DNA of 64,000 bases, taken from NCBI GenBank assembly GCA_015067565.1, contig SVMF01000001.1, positions 117,062 through 181,061 on the forward strand, in the 5' to 3' direction. The number at the start of each line of letters is the position of its first letter. Position 1 is the first letter of the stretch. The notes below the pieces were generated by a model. That model worked only from the letters and a program-made list of their open reading frames with translations. It made no database searches and was not told where the DNA came from. Both the position numbers and the translations under genes were made by a program. This stretch comes from Oscillospiraceae bacterium. Its GTDB lineage: Bacteria; Bacillota; Clostridia; Oscillospirales; Oscillospiraceae. This document shows positions 37,983 through 47,012 of the stretch, piece by piece.

Positions 37983-40900
37983 TCATCCTCCAATCCGTGC
38001 AAGAGCTTCTTCCAAGTCTATATCCCCGGAGGAAAGCTTACCTAACAGATCCATTGTTTCATCTTCCGCAGCACTTGCTGTGGAAGCGGTCGTTGCGGCC
38101 CTGCCGCTGTTTGCGTCAATATAGCCTGCCATCTCTCCGATGGACGGATAGACAAACACATCCGTAATATCCAGCACGCCGGGATAGTCACGTCCAAGCT
38201 CCTTTTGCAGTGCCGCGGCACTGATCGAATCGCCACCGACTTCCAAGAATTTTGCATTGTAATCCAATTCCTGCAAGCCCAGCACCTTAGCCCAAGCATA
38301 TGCGACCGTTATCTCGGTTTCAGTCGGCTCACCGCTGAGCTTGCCGTTGAGTTGTATCTGCTGTGTTTGGTTCGTTTCTTCCAAGGTCCTCACCTCTGTC
38401 GGTAAAAGATAAAATTCTTCCAATTGCTTTGCATCGAAATAGGTCTTACTCCGCTTTCCGAGCAAAAGCTGTGCTTCATTGGAGGCCATCGCCTGCCACA
38501 AAAGCTCAAGAGCTTCGTCATTTGTCAGCGAGGAAATGGCATTTTTGTCCTGCTGTGCACCATTTGCCACAGCCATACCCGTCTCCGACCATCCCGCCCA
38601 GTTGACCGTCATGATCCACGGAGCGCAGGTGCAGAAGGCATCAAGATAGGCATTGGCAGCCACATAATCCGCCTGTCCGGCAGGATAGAGCGCAGAAGCA
38701 TAGGACGAGAACAACACCATGAATTCAGGCGGCTCCTCTTTCAGCGCCTCATAAAGATTGTGCGTACCGGAAACTTTTGGTGCAAGAGTCCTTTCAAACT
38801 CTTGCCAGGTACGACGCAGGTAGATACCACCACCTGCGACTCCTGCGGTGTGAAACACACCGCGGATCCTTCCATAGGTTCGGCGCAGCTGTCCGATGCA
38901 GCTACGAACTGCCGATTCATCCGATACATCACAGACATAAACTTGCCCGACCGACGATTCGGCCTGCTTTCGGGTCAGCAGTGCGATCTTTGCCTTCGGT
39001 TGCCGCTCGAGCAATGCCGCAGCGATCGTCTGCGCCATGCCGCCCATGCCGCCCGTTATGATGTACACACCGTCTTCTGAAACGGTAAAGTCTGTTTTCT
39101 TCTGCAGCTTTGCTACCTGATAGCGCGGCACATAGCACCGATCCTCGCGGTATGCAACGGTGATGTAGCTCTGGCCACGACGAAGGATCGACAGATCCTG
39201 CCGCTCATCAACATCCACGCAGGAAACGCGAAGTCTGTCACATTCATGACCGAGTGCCTGCACCATCGCACCCAGCATACGGGCGGTTGGTCTTGCCGTC
39301 TCATGCGGCAACACGCGGTAGGCGTGTGAGGTCACAACAGTCAATTCCGTGCGCCAGCTTCTCTGACTCTCCAAAAAGCGGCACAGCGCAAACAGCGTTC
39401 TCACATCGTACAGACCTGCATTCTCACGCAGTCCGTGGAGGAAAATTACACGCTGCACCGGCTTGTGCGAGGCAAGCAAGGCAAGCAGCGCCTCCTCGTC
39501 CGCTGCAGCTGCACTATGGTATTGCTCGCAGAGCGGATGCCCTGCCTGCTCGGGATGATAGAGCAACAGACAGTCTTCCCGATCACGCAAAAGTTCGGCC
39601 TCATGCTGTTGCCAAACAATCTGGTGGAATGCAGGCTCTCGTGCGAAGATCGCATCCTCGCTCTGCTCAACCCTGCGCATGGAGTAGCGGTGCAACTCGG
39701 CAACCACATCTCCCGTTTCGGTATACAAAATACCATCGTATGTATTCAGGCCCTCGCCGCCATCGATTCTTTGCATCAAGCCGTAGCTCTGCGCGGTCGT
39801 CTTGCCGTACAGACGCAAAGAGCCAAAACAGAACGGCAGGCAAAAGCCCTTGTCATTGAGTACATTACAGCCATGGATACTGCCGTCGAGAAGCGCAGGA
39901 TACAGACCGTAAGGTGCCAGCACCGGCTGCAGCTCCTCAGGCATCCATACATGGCTCAAAACACGCTCGCCCTTAGCAAAAACCTCGATTGGGAGGTTCC
40001 AGTGCGGACCAATGTGAATAAAGTCGTCTTGATTTGCGATGTAATTGCTCTGTAAATATGGGGCAAATTCCTCTTGCACAGCCGCCAGCTCGGGAGCGTT
40101 AGGAGCTTTGTGCAGGGAAAGCACCGTCGTTTCCAAATGCGGCGTCCACGGCTCGTTGTCCTTACGGCTGTGTACGCTGAGCTGCCATCCCTCATCCTTG
40201 CGGAGGATAACCGTCTGTACAGTCCGTACCTCTCCTTCACCGCAGGTCAGCGGTGCAAGGAAAACCAGGTCGCACAGCTCCATGCGCTCGGATTGTAGCA
40301 GAGGCTGCATCGCTGCGCGGATCAGCTCTATGTAAACAGTTCCGGCCAAGGTGTTTCTGCCACCGAGAATATGCTCTCGCAGCTCCATGGTACGCTCCGC
40401 GCTCATATAGCTTTCATACACGCGGCAATCGCGCGTATCGACCAACAATCGGTCGAGCAAGGGGTGCGAAAGCTGCTTTTGCGGTGTAGGGACAAGGCTC
40501 TCGTCGGCCTCGACCCAATAGGAAGTCCGGTCAAAGGGATATCCAGGCAGATGCACGCGGGTTCCCTCTCCCCAATCGGGAGAACCGCCACTCAAATACA
40601 GCTGTATCTGCTCCGTGGTTCCGCCATAGGCACCGCTGCAATCCATTTTTTGCAGCGCCTCGTTCGCCAGAGTACGGAAGTCCTCTTTTCTGTGAAGCCG
40701 GAAGGCCGCTCGCACCTTATGCTCGCCTCGGCTGACATTTGAGGTATAGCAGATATCTCTCAGATCGTCCTCGGTCGTTTCAAAATAATCGACAAACCGT
40801 CTGATATAGCGCCGTAGCGACTCCTGCGTCAATGCAGAGAGCGTCAGGACGCCTCCACCCGTGCTCATCGGACAGTCCTGCTGCGGTGCCTGCTCGATCA

Positions 40901-42224
40901 CGATGTGGCAATTGGTACCGCTCATGCCGAACGAGCTGACACCTACACGCCGTGGCAGACTCCCCTTCCACGGACTCAGTCGGTCATTGACATACAAGGG
41001 AGATGATATGAGGTCAAGCTGACGGTTGGGGGAGGTAAAGTGCAAGCTCGGCGGAATGTTGCCGGTCTGAGCGACCTTAATCGCCTTGATCAGACCCAAA
41101 ATACCTGCCGCACAGTCCAGATGACCCACATTGGTCTTCGCTGAACCGATCGCGCAGAACTGCTGCGCATCGGTATCATTGCGGAAAGCCTTGGTCAGCG
41201 CGTCGATTTCGATCGAATCACCCAAACGCGTTGCCGTTCCGTGCGCCTCAATATAGCCTGCCGTCTGCATCGGCACATCGGCACGCTGCCATGCCTCTGC
41301 CAGCATATCCTGCTGCGCCTCGGTGTTCGGTGCCGTGATGCCGACAGTGCGTCCGTCCTGGTTGACCGCGCTGCCCTTGATGACAGCATAAATAGCATCA
41401 CCATCCCTGAGCGCATCGCGATAAGGCTTAAGCAACACTGCTGCAGCGCCTTCGCCACCTCCCGTTCCCTGCGCCGCCTCGTCGAAGCTGCGGGTAATGC
41501 CGTCAGATGAGGCAACCGTTACCTCGGCCTGCGCCTCGGCATCCGGTGCAAGGATCAGCTTGATTCCGCCGGCAATCGCCATAGAACATTCTCCGCGACG
41601 CAAGCTCTCGCAGGCCAGATGAACGGCAACAAGCGAGGACGAGCAGGCGGTGTCGACCAGCATCGCAGGACCCCGCAGGTCCAGCAGATAGCTGATGCGA
41701 GCGGCTATGACGGAATTGACCGTTCCGGCCAGGGCCTGCGCAGCTTCCCTCGGTGCCACCGTCTGCAAATAATGACCGTAGCTGTTTACGTCACTGCTGT
41801 AGCCGACAAAGACACCCGTTCTGCTGTGGGCAAGCGAGCTTGCCGCGTAGCCACCGTCCTCAATGGCCTGCCATGCGATCTGTGCAAAAATTCTTTGCGC
41901 AGGATCCATGCGCTGTGCATCCCTCGGTGTGACCCGAAACAGCGCTGCATCAAATCGGTCGATTTCCTCAAAATAGGCACGGGGCTCAAATTGTGGCTCC
42001 GATTTTCCGCATGCGCGCAGATAGGGTGCGATCTGCTCTTTTCGTCCCTCGGGGAAGGGACGGATGTGACACTCGCCGTTGCAAAGCGCCTGCCACAGCT
42101 CATCGAGAGTCTCCATATCTGCAATTTTCGCCGCCATGCCGATTACGGCAATCGACTCATCTGCCTGTTCCGGAAGATCCATCAGGGCATCGAGATCGGA
42201 GAATTTGAAATCGGTCTCTTTCAT
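37983..42224 (-). CDS. Trans-AT PKS module KS-DH-KR-ACP with variant DH motif
   Basis: The 1413-residue module has a KS with DTACSSS, EAHGTAT (Gly to Ala in the usual HGTGT, His kept) and NVGHL. The DH motif reads HILGGRNTLAG, with Ala instead of the usual Pro, but keeps the catalytic His and the Asp (ALLDGSIH). The KR reads GGMGGMA, with Ala in place of the third glycine, and has ADYVAANAY. The ACP has GGDSIS. No AT is present. It has a short N-terminus and a C-terminal docking-like tail (DLLGKLSSGDIDLEEALARI). It is a structural twin of the 1427-residue protein. The start is preceded by a GGGGG Shine-Dalgarno. A 188-base gap containing a palindromic repeat separates it from the KS-like gene upstream. 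Confidence 0.92.
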   Translation of the reverse strand: MKETDFKFSDLDALMDLPEQADESIAVIGMAAKIADMETLDELWQALCNGECHIRPFPEGRKEQIAPYLRACGKSEPQFEPRAYFEEIDRFDAALFRVTPRDAQRMDPAQRIFAQIAWQAIEDGGYAASSLAHSRTGVFVGYSSDVNSYGHYLQTVAPREAAQALAGTVNSVIAARISYLLDLRGPAMLVDTACSSSLVAVHLACESLRRGECSMAIAGGIKLILAPDAEAQAEVTVASSDGITRSFDEAAQGTGGGEGAAAVLLKPYRDALRDGDAIYAVIKGSAVNQDGRTVGITAPNTEAQQDMLAEAWQRADVPMQTAGYIEAHGTATRLGDSIEIDALTKAFRNDTDAQQFCAIGSAKTNVGHLDCAAGILGLIKAIKVAQTGNIPPSLHFTSPNRQLDLISSPLYVNDRLSPWKGSLPRRVGVSSFGMSGTNCHIVIEQAPQQDCPMSTGGGVLTLSALTQESLRRYIRRFVDYFETTEDDLRDICYTSNVSRGEHKVRAAFRLHRKEDFRTLANEALQKMDCSGAYGGTTEQIQLYLSGGSPDWGEGTRVHLPGYPFDRTSYWVEADESLVPTPQKQLSHPLLDRLLVDTRDCRVYESYMSAERTMELREHILGGRNTLAGTVYIELIRAAMQPLLQSERMELCDLVFLAPLTCGEGEVRTVQTVILRKDEGWQLSVHSRKDNEPWTPHLETTVLSLHKAPNAPELAAVQEEFAPYLQSNYIANQDDFIHIGPHWNLPIEVFAKGERVLSHVWMPEELQPVLAPYGLYPALLDGSIHGCNVLNDKGFCLPFCFGSLRLYGKTTAQSYGLMQRIDGGEGLNTYDGILYTETGDVVAELHRYSMRRVEQSEDAIFAREPAFHQIVWQQHEAELLRDREDCLLLYHPEQAGHPLCEQYHSAAAADEEALLALLASHKPVQRVIFLHGLRENAGLYDVRTLFALCRFLESQRSWRTELTVVTSHAYRVLPHETARPTARMLGAMVQALGHECDRLRVSCVDVDERQDLSILRRGQSYITVAYREDRCYVPRYQVAKLQKKTDFTVSEDGVYIITGGMGGMAQTIAAALLERQPKAKIALLTRKQAESSVGQVYVCDVSDESAVRSCIGQLRRTYGRIRGVFHTAGVAGGGIYLRRTWQEFERTLAPKVSGTHNLYEALKEEPPEFMVLFSSYASALYPAGQADYVAANAYLDAFCTCAPWIMTVNWAGWSETGMAVANGAQQDKNAISSLTNDEALELLWQAMASNEAQLLLGKRSKTYFDAKQLEEFYLLPTEVRTLEETNQTQQIQLNGKLSGEPTETEITVAYAWAKVLGLQELDYNAKFLEVGGDSISAAALQKELGRDYPGVLDITDVFVYPSIGEMAGYIDANSGRAATTASTASAAEDETMDLLGKLSSGDIDLEEALARIGG

Positions 42225-42285
42225 ATCTACCCCCGAAAATTCGTGATAATCGTAGTAGTTCCTAAATCTAAAAACGAAAGTTATC

Positions 42286-42391
42286 TGTCATTGCAAGATC
42301 CCGCAGGGGTCGTGGCAATCTCAGTCCAACCATAGCAAAAGCATATCAATGCACACAAGATCGCCACGTCGCTTCGCTTCTCGCGATGACA
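42286..42391. repeat. MITE-like imperfect palindrome inside the operon
   Basis: A 106-base segment starts TGTCATTGCAAGA and ends TCTCGCGATGACA, which are near-perfect inverted repeats. Inside, CGTGGCAATCTC and GATCGCCACG continue the arms. The whole can fold into one long hairpin with a loop of about 34 bases. It lies in the only large intergenic gap of the biosynthetic operon, between the KS-like gene and the next PKS gene. Similar TGTCATTGCGAG...GTGGCAATC palindromes are dispersed in many bacterial genomes, so I call it a small non-autonomous repeat. It could also affect mRNA processing. Confidence 0.7.
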
Positions 42392-42412
42392 TCTTAACAA
42401 GTCATCTATTGC

Positions 42413-44356
42413 TTAAATTCCCGCTTCGTGGGAAATGCGTGCAAGCTGCTCCTTGCGGTGCTTTCGATCCTTGTAGCACCATGCCTTACGCTCCTCAAAG
42501 GGATACACCGGCAAGTCCATGCAAGGAACAACACCGTCAGCATAAAGCTTGGAGAGTTCAAAGTCCTTGCCTGAGGCAAAGGCCTTGGCCAGCTCGGTCA
42601 GACTCTTGCCATCGACGGGCATATAATTGGTCTTCTCGCCCACACGCTTCCAGTTGATCGGTCTTTCGCCAAAGCATACATCAACGCTGGTATGCTCGGT
42701 TGCCAGGAAATGCTTCAGCTTCTCCTTCAGATCCTCCACACTATAAGCCACAACGGCAAGACGCTGCTCCTTGAAGAGCAGACGGCGGCTTCCCAAATTG
42801 CCGCAGAGCGTACGCAGATTGACCTGCGGATTCTCCTCAAGGAAGTCAATATAACGCTTGATATATTCGCGCATCGACCAGGGCGATTTTGCCGACAGAA
42901 CGAACAATTCCTCTTGCCTTTGCTTTGGTTCCACGACCTCGGTCTTAGGCGCTTCTTTGGCGACAAAGAACAAGCTCGTTCCGCCAAAGCCGTAGGTCAT
43001 AACCAAGCTGCAGCGACTGCCGGACTTCGGTTCCTTCCACGGACGGAGCATATCGTTGATGTAGAAGGGCGAACGGCTGAACACATACGAATCCTGCGGT
43101 GTGACAAAGTGATATAGCGGCGGAAGCTGTTTTTTCTTCATGGCCATGGTCGCCACGATCAGACCTGTCTGACCGATGCAGGAATGCAGGTATCCTAAAT
43201 TCGTAAAGTTACTGACAGCACAGAATTGTTGTTTGTTGGTAAACTGACGCAAGGCACCGGAAACACCGGAAAGCTCAATTGCGGTCTCTATCTCGGAGAC
43301 AACACCCTCGCTGAGATAAAGCTCGATGTCTTCTGCGTTGATCTGCGCCTCACGAATGGCCTTTTCCGCGCTCTCCTTATGGATCAAAGCACTGCCGCGG
43401 GCAAAGGTACCTTCTCTACCGTTGTCCCAGAAGGACGCGCCACCGATAACCGCATGGATGCGGTCGCCGTCTGCAATGGCACGGCTCAGACGCTTGAGCA
43501 GCAAGGCGCTGCCGCCTTCGCCGTTATACACACCCGCAGGCTCGCGGTCATATAAGCGCGGGATCATTTCATCGTCATTGGTAATAAAATCCGTTCCCTG
43601 ATTATACAGCTTCAGGGGAGCCAGGTCGGTGAACACACCGACGGCCAGTGCCGTAGCGCACTCGTTATTGCGGATGGCATTGCACGCATTGTAAAGCGCA
43701 ACACCGCCGCCGGGACAGCTACAGTCAAGAGAGTAGGTCGGCCCATGGAGGTTGAAGTAATTGGAAACACGTGTCGCCAGCGCAGCCGGATAGTTCAGCT
43801 GGTTCTCCACGGGTGTCATGTAAAAGTTGCTGCGCTTCATACACAGACTGCTGTATGAAAAGATCGCATCTTTGGAGAAATCGTTCCCCAAGAAGATCGG
43901 TGTGCGGTTCTTACGCAGGCGCTCGCCGAGATAGCCACCGTCCTCCAATGCGCGGTAGACCGCCTTGAAGGCAACGCGGGCATTTGGCGGCAGATATTCC
44001 GCCTGATCATCGTCGATCTCAAAGAAGCGGTTATCAAAGCTGTCCAAATGGCGGAAAAAGCTGCCCTTGCAGTAGTTGCGCTCGTCGGCATAGATGGTCG
44101 GCGGTGCATATAGCGTACCCTTGATGAGATCAAGACGCTCCTTCGGGCAACGGTCAATGGTCGTATGACGCTGCGCGATGACATCCCAGACTTGCTCGGG
44201 ATTTTCCTTGTCGCTCATATAGCAGCCCATACCGATGACAGCAATGTCATCGGGCTCATTGATCTTTTTCAGCAAATGGACCGCAGACTCCTTCTGGATC
44301 TTGCCGTCTTTCAGCTCCTGGATTACAAGCTGAGATAATGCGTTGGGACTGAGCAT
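42413..44356 (-). CDS. Stand-alone ketosynthase-like protein lacking both histidines
   Basis: The 647-residue protein has an N-terminal docking-like helix pair (residues 1-32) and a thiolase-fold KS domain (about 38-465) followed by the usual KS-linker region. The active-site segment is LDCSCPGGG instead of DTACSSG, so the nucleophilic Cys is kept. The HGTGT segment reads SEGVVS (His to Glu) and NIGHL reads NLGYL (His to Tyr). Both histidines needed for decarboxylative condensation are therefore gone. It probably does not elongate; transacylation, starter binding or a structural role fits better. It has no ACP, DH or KR. It follows the degenerate acyltransferase and free ACP, suggesting that the three work together. 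AAAGGAG precedes the ATG. Confidence 0.85.
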   Translation of the reverse strand: MLSPNALSQLVIQELKDGKIQKESAVHLLKKINEPDDIAVIGMGCYMSDKENPEQVWDVIAQRHTTIDRCPKERLDLIKGTLYAPPTIYADERNYCKGSFFRHLDSFDNRFFEIDDDQAEYLPPNARVAFKAVYRALEDGGYLGERLRKNRTPIFLGNDFSKDAIFSYSSLCMKRSNFYMTPVENQLNYPAALATRVSNYFNLHGPTYSLDCSCPGGGVALYNACNAIRNNECATALAVGVFTDLAPLKLYNQGTDFITNDDEMIPRLYDREPAGVYNGEGGSALLLKRLSRAIADGDRIHAVIGGASFWDNGREGTFARGSALIHKESAEKAIREAQINAEDIELYLSEGVVSEIETAIELSGVSGALRQFTNKQQFCAVSNFTNLGYLHSCIGQTGLIVATMAMKKKQLPPLYHFVTPQDSYVFSRSPFYINDMLRPWKEPKSGSRCSLVMTYGFGGTSLFFVAKEAPKTEVVEPKQRQEELFVLSAKSPWSMREYIKRYIDFLEENPQVNLRTLCGNLGSRRLLFKEQRLAVVAYSVEDLKEKLKHFLATEHTSVDVCFGERPINWKRVGEKTNYMPVDGKSLTELAKAFASGKDFELSKLYADGVVPCMDLPVYPFEERKAWCYKDRKHRKEQLARISHEAGI

Positions 44357-44374
44357 TCGCTTACTCCTTTCCTG

Positions 44375-45292
44375 TCAAAGCGACACGGAGATGAGGGTTT
44401 CATTTTCCAGCATAGCAATGCGCTGCCGGATTTCCTCTGCCGAAGTGTGCTTTATCGTAAAATTCTCACGCAACAGCGCAACACAGCGTTCGAAGCTCTC
44501 GACGCTGAGGCTCTGCGGTTCTTGGGCATACAGCGGTCGCAACAGCTCGCGCATTTCCTTCTCGATTTCAATCAGGCGCTTGCTGTCACTGTTTTCGTTC
44601 TCGTTCGGTGTTGCAACCAACACACCAAACATGCGCTTGGCGCAATAGTCGCGGCTCCACAGACGCTTCGTGTGGATACCCGACCAGATATATTGCGGAT
44701 CGCCCGGTTCATCCAGTCTTGCGATCACACACGGCTTGCCTTCGCAGCGCGGCTGCGCATCAAAGCACACGCGCCCGGGGCCGATATCCAGGCAGGGATA
44801 GTCCTCAGGGAGCTCCCAGCTTTCCTTTTCGCGCAAAGCCAGTTCCACCGCTTCAATGATCTGTCCGGCCTCCGTAAGCTCGCCCTTGCTCAGGGAGTAG
44901 ACGGGCAACGCAGGCTTACGCACCTGCCGCGCAGAGAGCTTTTTGCCGTTCAGACATCCTGCAGCAGAAGACAGGCTCAAGGCCTGCGCAGCGACCAATG
45001 CACTCAGCAGACCTATGCCACGACCGCAAAGCATCAGCTCACCTGCCTCAGGATAGAGGCGACGCAGAAGCTCAAAATTGGCAAGGCTCACTACCACCAC
45101 TGCGCCCTGACGTTCGGACAAACGCTGCGGATATGCCTCATGCTGATAAAACAGCGCATCATGTAGCGGCAGCTTCAGGGCCCGTTCTGCCTTGCGGCAG
45201 AACTTGCGGTACTCCGGTATCATTTCGTAGAGCTCTCGCTCCATACCGAGGTAGAAACCGCCTTCGTCCGGGAACATAATCCAATGTTTCAT
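44375..45292 (-). CDS. Degenerate acyltransferase-like protein without catalytic residues
   Basis: The 305-residue protein aligns by eye with the free acyltransferases of this operon: FPDEGGFYLGM stands for FPGQGSQYVGM, and CLDIGPGRV for the LGPGHV segment. The nucleophile elbow GHSLGEFSAL has become GRGIGLLSAL, so the catalytic serine is glycine and the preceding histidine arginine. The region that should hold the second catalytic histidine (SAPFH) is deleted. It cannot transfer acyl groups by the normal mechanism. A C-terminal part resembling the extra domain of the two active ATs is kept. The chosen ATG (MKHWIMF) has AGGAGAAG upstream. It may be a scaffold for the adjacent ACP and KS-like protein. 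Confidence 0.75.
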   Translation of the reverse strand: MKHWIMFPDEGGFYLGMERELYEMIPEYRKFCRKAERALKLPLHDALFYQHEAYPQRLSERQGAVVVVSLANFELLRRLYPEAGELMLCGRGIGLLSALVAAQALSLSSAAGCLNGKKLSARQVRKPALPVYSLSKGELTEAGQIIEAVELALREKESWELPEDYPCLDIGPGRVCFDAQPRCEGKPCVIARLDEPGDPQYIWSGIHTKRLWSRDYCAKRMFGVLVATPNENENSDSKRLIEIEKEMRELLRPLYAQEPQSLSVESFERCVALLRENFTIKHTSAEEIRQRIAMLENETLISVSL

Positions 45293-45302
45293 TGTACTTC
45301 TC

Positions 45303-45683
45303 CTATTCATCCAACAGAGCAGACAGCTCATCCATCGCCAACTCGCCGCTCATATAGCGTGCGACCAGGTCCTCCAATTCCGCCCCGTCGTCAATGGACT
45401 CCAGCTTACGCGAAGCGGTGTCCAGCTTATTTCGTATGCATTCACCAATACCTTCGGGGGTGGAGTAAGCATACAGATCCACCACCGTCAGGCAGGGATA
45501 TTCTTCCTGCAGAAGCGTGAAGAACTCACCGGCCAAAAGGGAGTTTCCTCCGCATTCGAAGAACATATCCCGCATATCAATCTTGTCACACTGCAAGACC
45601 GTACCCCATGCGCACAAAATATATTTGTCGATGTCATCGAGTTCCGTCTTGCCCGTCACAACCAGCTCTGAAAAGTCTTTCAT
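45303..45683 (-). CDS. Free acyl carrier protein with docking-like tail
   Basis: The protein of about 126 residues has one carrier domain with the phosphopantetheine site CGGNSLL near residue 55 (the Ser being modified by the Sfp-type enzyme of the operon). A linker and an acidic C-terminal tail follow, ELEDLVARYMSGELAMDELS, very similar to the tails of the PKS modules. The tail suggests that it hands its acyl group to a KS protein with the matching N-terminal helices. GGGAGG lies before the ATG at 45683; an in-frame TTG further upstream has no such site. It sits between an active AT and a degenerate AT. Confidence 0.88.
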   Translation of the reverse strand: MKDFSELVVTGKTELDDIDKYILCAWGTVLQCDKIDMRDMFFECGGNSLLAGEFFTLLQEEYPCLTVVDLYAYSTPEGIGECIRNKLDTASRKLESIDDGAELEDLVARYMSGELAMDELSALLDE

Positions 45684-45694
45684 ACGACCTCCCG

Positions 45695-46924
45695 TCAAAA
45701 CGGTAGCACAAGCTTCTGTTCCATGCCGCTATCGGACAGAAGATCGGCAAAGCGCTCAGCCTGCTCCGCCGCGGGGCAGCCCTTGGTGTCCAGGATGGTC
45801 TTGAGGAGCTGCGCGCCGTCGAGCATTTCCTGCTCCGTTGCCTTTCGGCCATCTGCCTCAACGGCATCCTGCATCGTGCGCAAACGGTTGTACGGTGTGA
45901 TCACACCCTGCTGATACAGATCGTTGTCATAGCAGGTATTGCGTGCAGAAACCGCCAGGCCCATGCAGCGGGAAAGGAACGGAATGTAGCTCGCCTCAAC
46001 AAAGGCCTTAAGCTTGTCGGGGTCGCCGGCCTCATCGTAAGCAAAGACCTTGATCTCTGCATAATTGCGCTTCATCAGCGACTGAAGCACATGGCCCGGC
46101 CCAAGCTCTACGCAGTATTCGACATTGGCTCTGCGCAGATACTTCATCGACTCGACCCAGCGCACAGGCTTTGTCACCTGCTGCACCAGAAGCGATGCAA
46201 TCTCCTGCGCCGAGGCATAGGGCATTGCTGTGACATTTGACAGCACAGGAATTTTCGGTGCGCTAAAGCAGTAGTTCTTCAACTCCTGCTCAAGGCGGTT
46301 TGCCGCCGGCTCCATGAGCGCGCAATGGAACGGTGCGCTGACATTAAGCTCGCGGCACTTGATTTCGCGCTGCTCCAGCGCATCGACCACACGCTGTACA
46401 TTTGCGCGGTGACCGGAGATGACGGTCTGCACATTGGAATTGTAGTTGGAAATGCTAACGATGCCGTCGGCATCGGTTTCCTGCTCGCACAGATCTCTGA
46501 TCTGGTCGATCTCACGGGTCATGACAGCAAACATCGCGCCGTCAGTTCCCTGCTGCAGGCTCATAAATTCGCCGCGTTTTTGCACAAGACGCACTGCGTC
46601 CTCAAACTTAATAGCGCCAGCGCAAGTCAGCGCCGACAGCTCGCCCAGGCTGTGACCTGCGAGGAAGTCCGGGCGCAAACCCAGCTCCTGCGTCAGCACA
46701 CGATACATGGCATAGCTTGTCGTCAAAATGGCAGGCTGTGCATTTTTTGAAAGGGTCAGCGTTGCGATATCCCCATCCCAGCACAGTTTTTTCAGATCCA
46801 GATGCAGCGCATCACTCGCCTGATCAAACAATTCGGATGCCGTTTGGCTGGCCTGGCAAAGTGTCTTACCCATGCCCACATATTGTGACCCCTGTCCGGG
46901 GAATAAAAATGCTTTTTTCTTCAT
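45695..46924 (-). CDS. Free malonyl-CoA acyltransferase (trans-AT), copy 1
   Basis: This FabD-type acyltransferase has FPGQGSQYVGMGKTL, the nucleophile elbow GHSLGELSALTCAGAI near residue 92, and the catalytic histidine in SAPFHCALMEP. Like the second free AT it carries about 100 extra C-terminal residues starting near SYIPFLSRCMGLAVSARNTC. It presumably loads malonyl onto the carrier domains of the AT-less modules. The true start is uncertain: ATG at 46924 (MKKKAFLF) begins directly at the conserved fold, while ATG at 46951 adds nine residues but has GGAGG only one to two bases before it. Why the operon has two active copies is unknown; they may differ in acceptor preference. Confidence 0.92.
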   Translation of the reverse strand: MKKKAFLFPGQGSQYVGMGKTLCQASQTASELFDQASDALHLDLKKLCWDGDIATLTLSKNAQPAILTTSYAMYRVLTQELGLRPDFLAGHSLGELSALTCAGAIKFEDAVRLVQKRGEFMSLQQGTDGAMFAVMTREIDQIRDLCEQETDADGIVSISNYNSNVQTVISGHRANVQRVVDALEQREIKCRELNVSAPFHCALMEPAANRLEQELKNYCFSAPKIPVLSNVTAMPYASAQEIASLLVQQVTKPVRWVESMKYLRRANVEYCVELGPGHVLQSLMKRNYAEIKVFAYDEAGDPDKLKAFVEASYIPFLSRCMGLAVSARNTCYDNDLYQQGVITPYNRLRTMQDAVEADGRKATEQEMLDGAQLLKTILDTKGCPAAEQAERFADLLSDSGMEQKLVLPF

Positions 46925-47012
46925 GATTCTCAGCAGTCTGCAAGACTGCATTCCTCCTCACTTATGATAATGATACCGGGTGAAATCAGAATATTTGCTT
47001 CCCTATGAAGCT

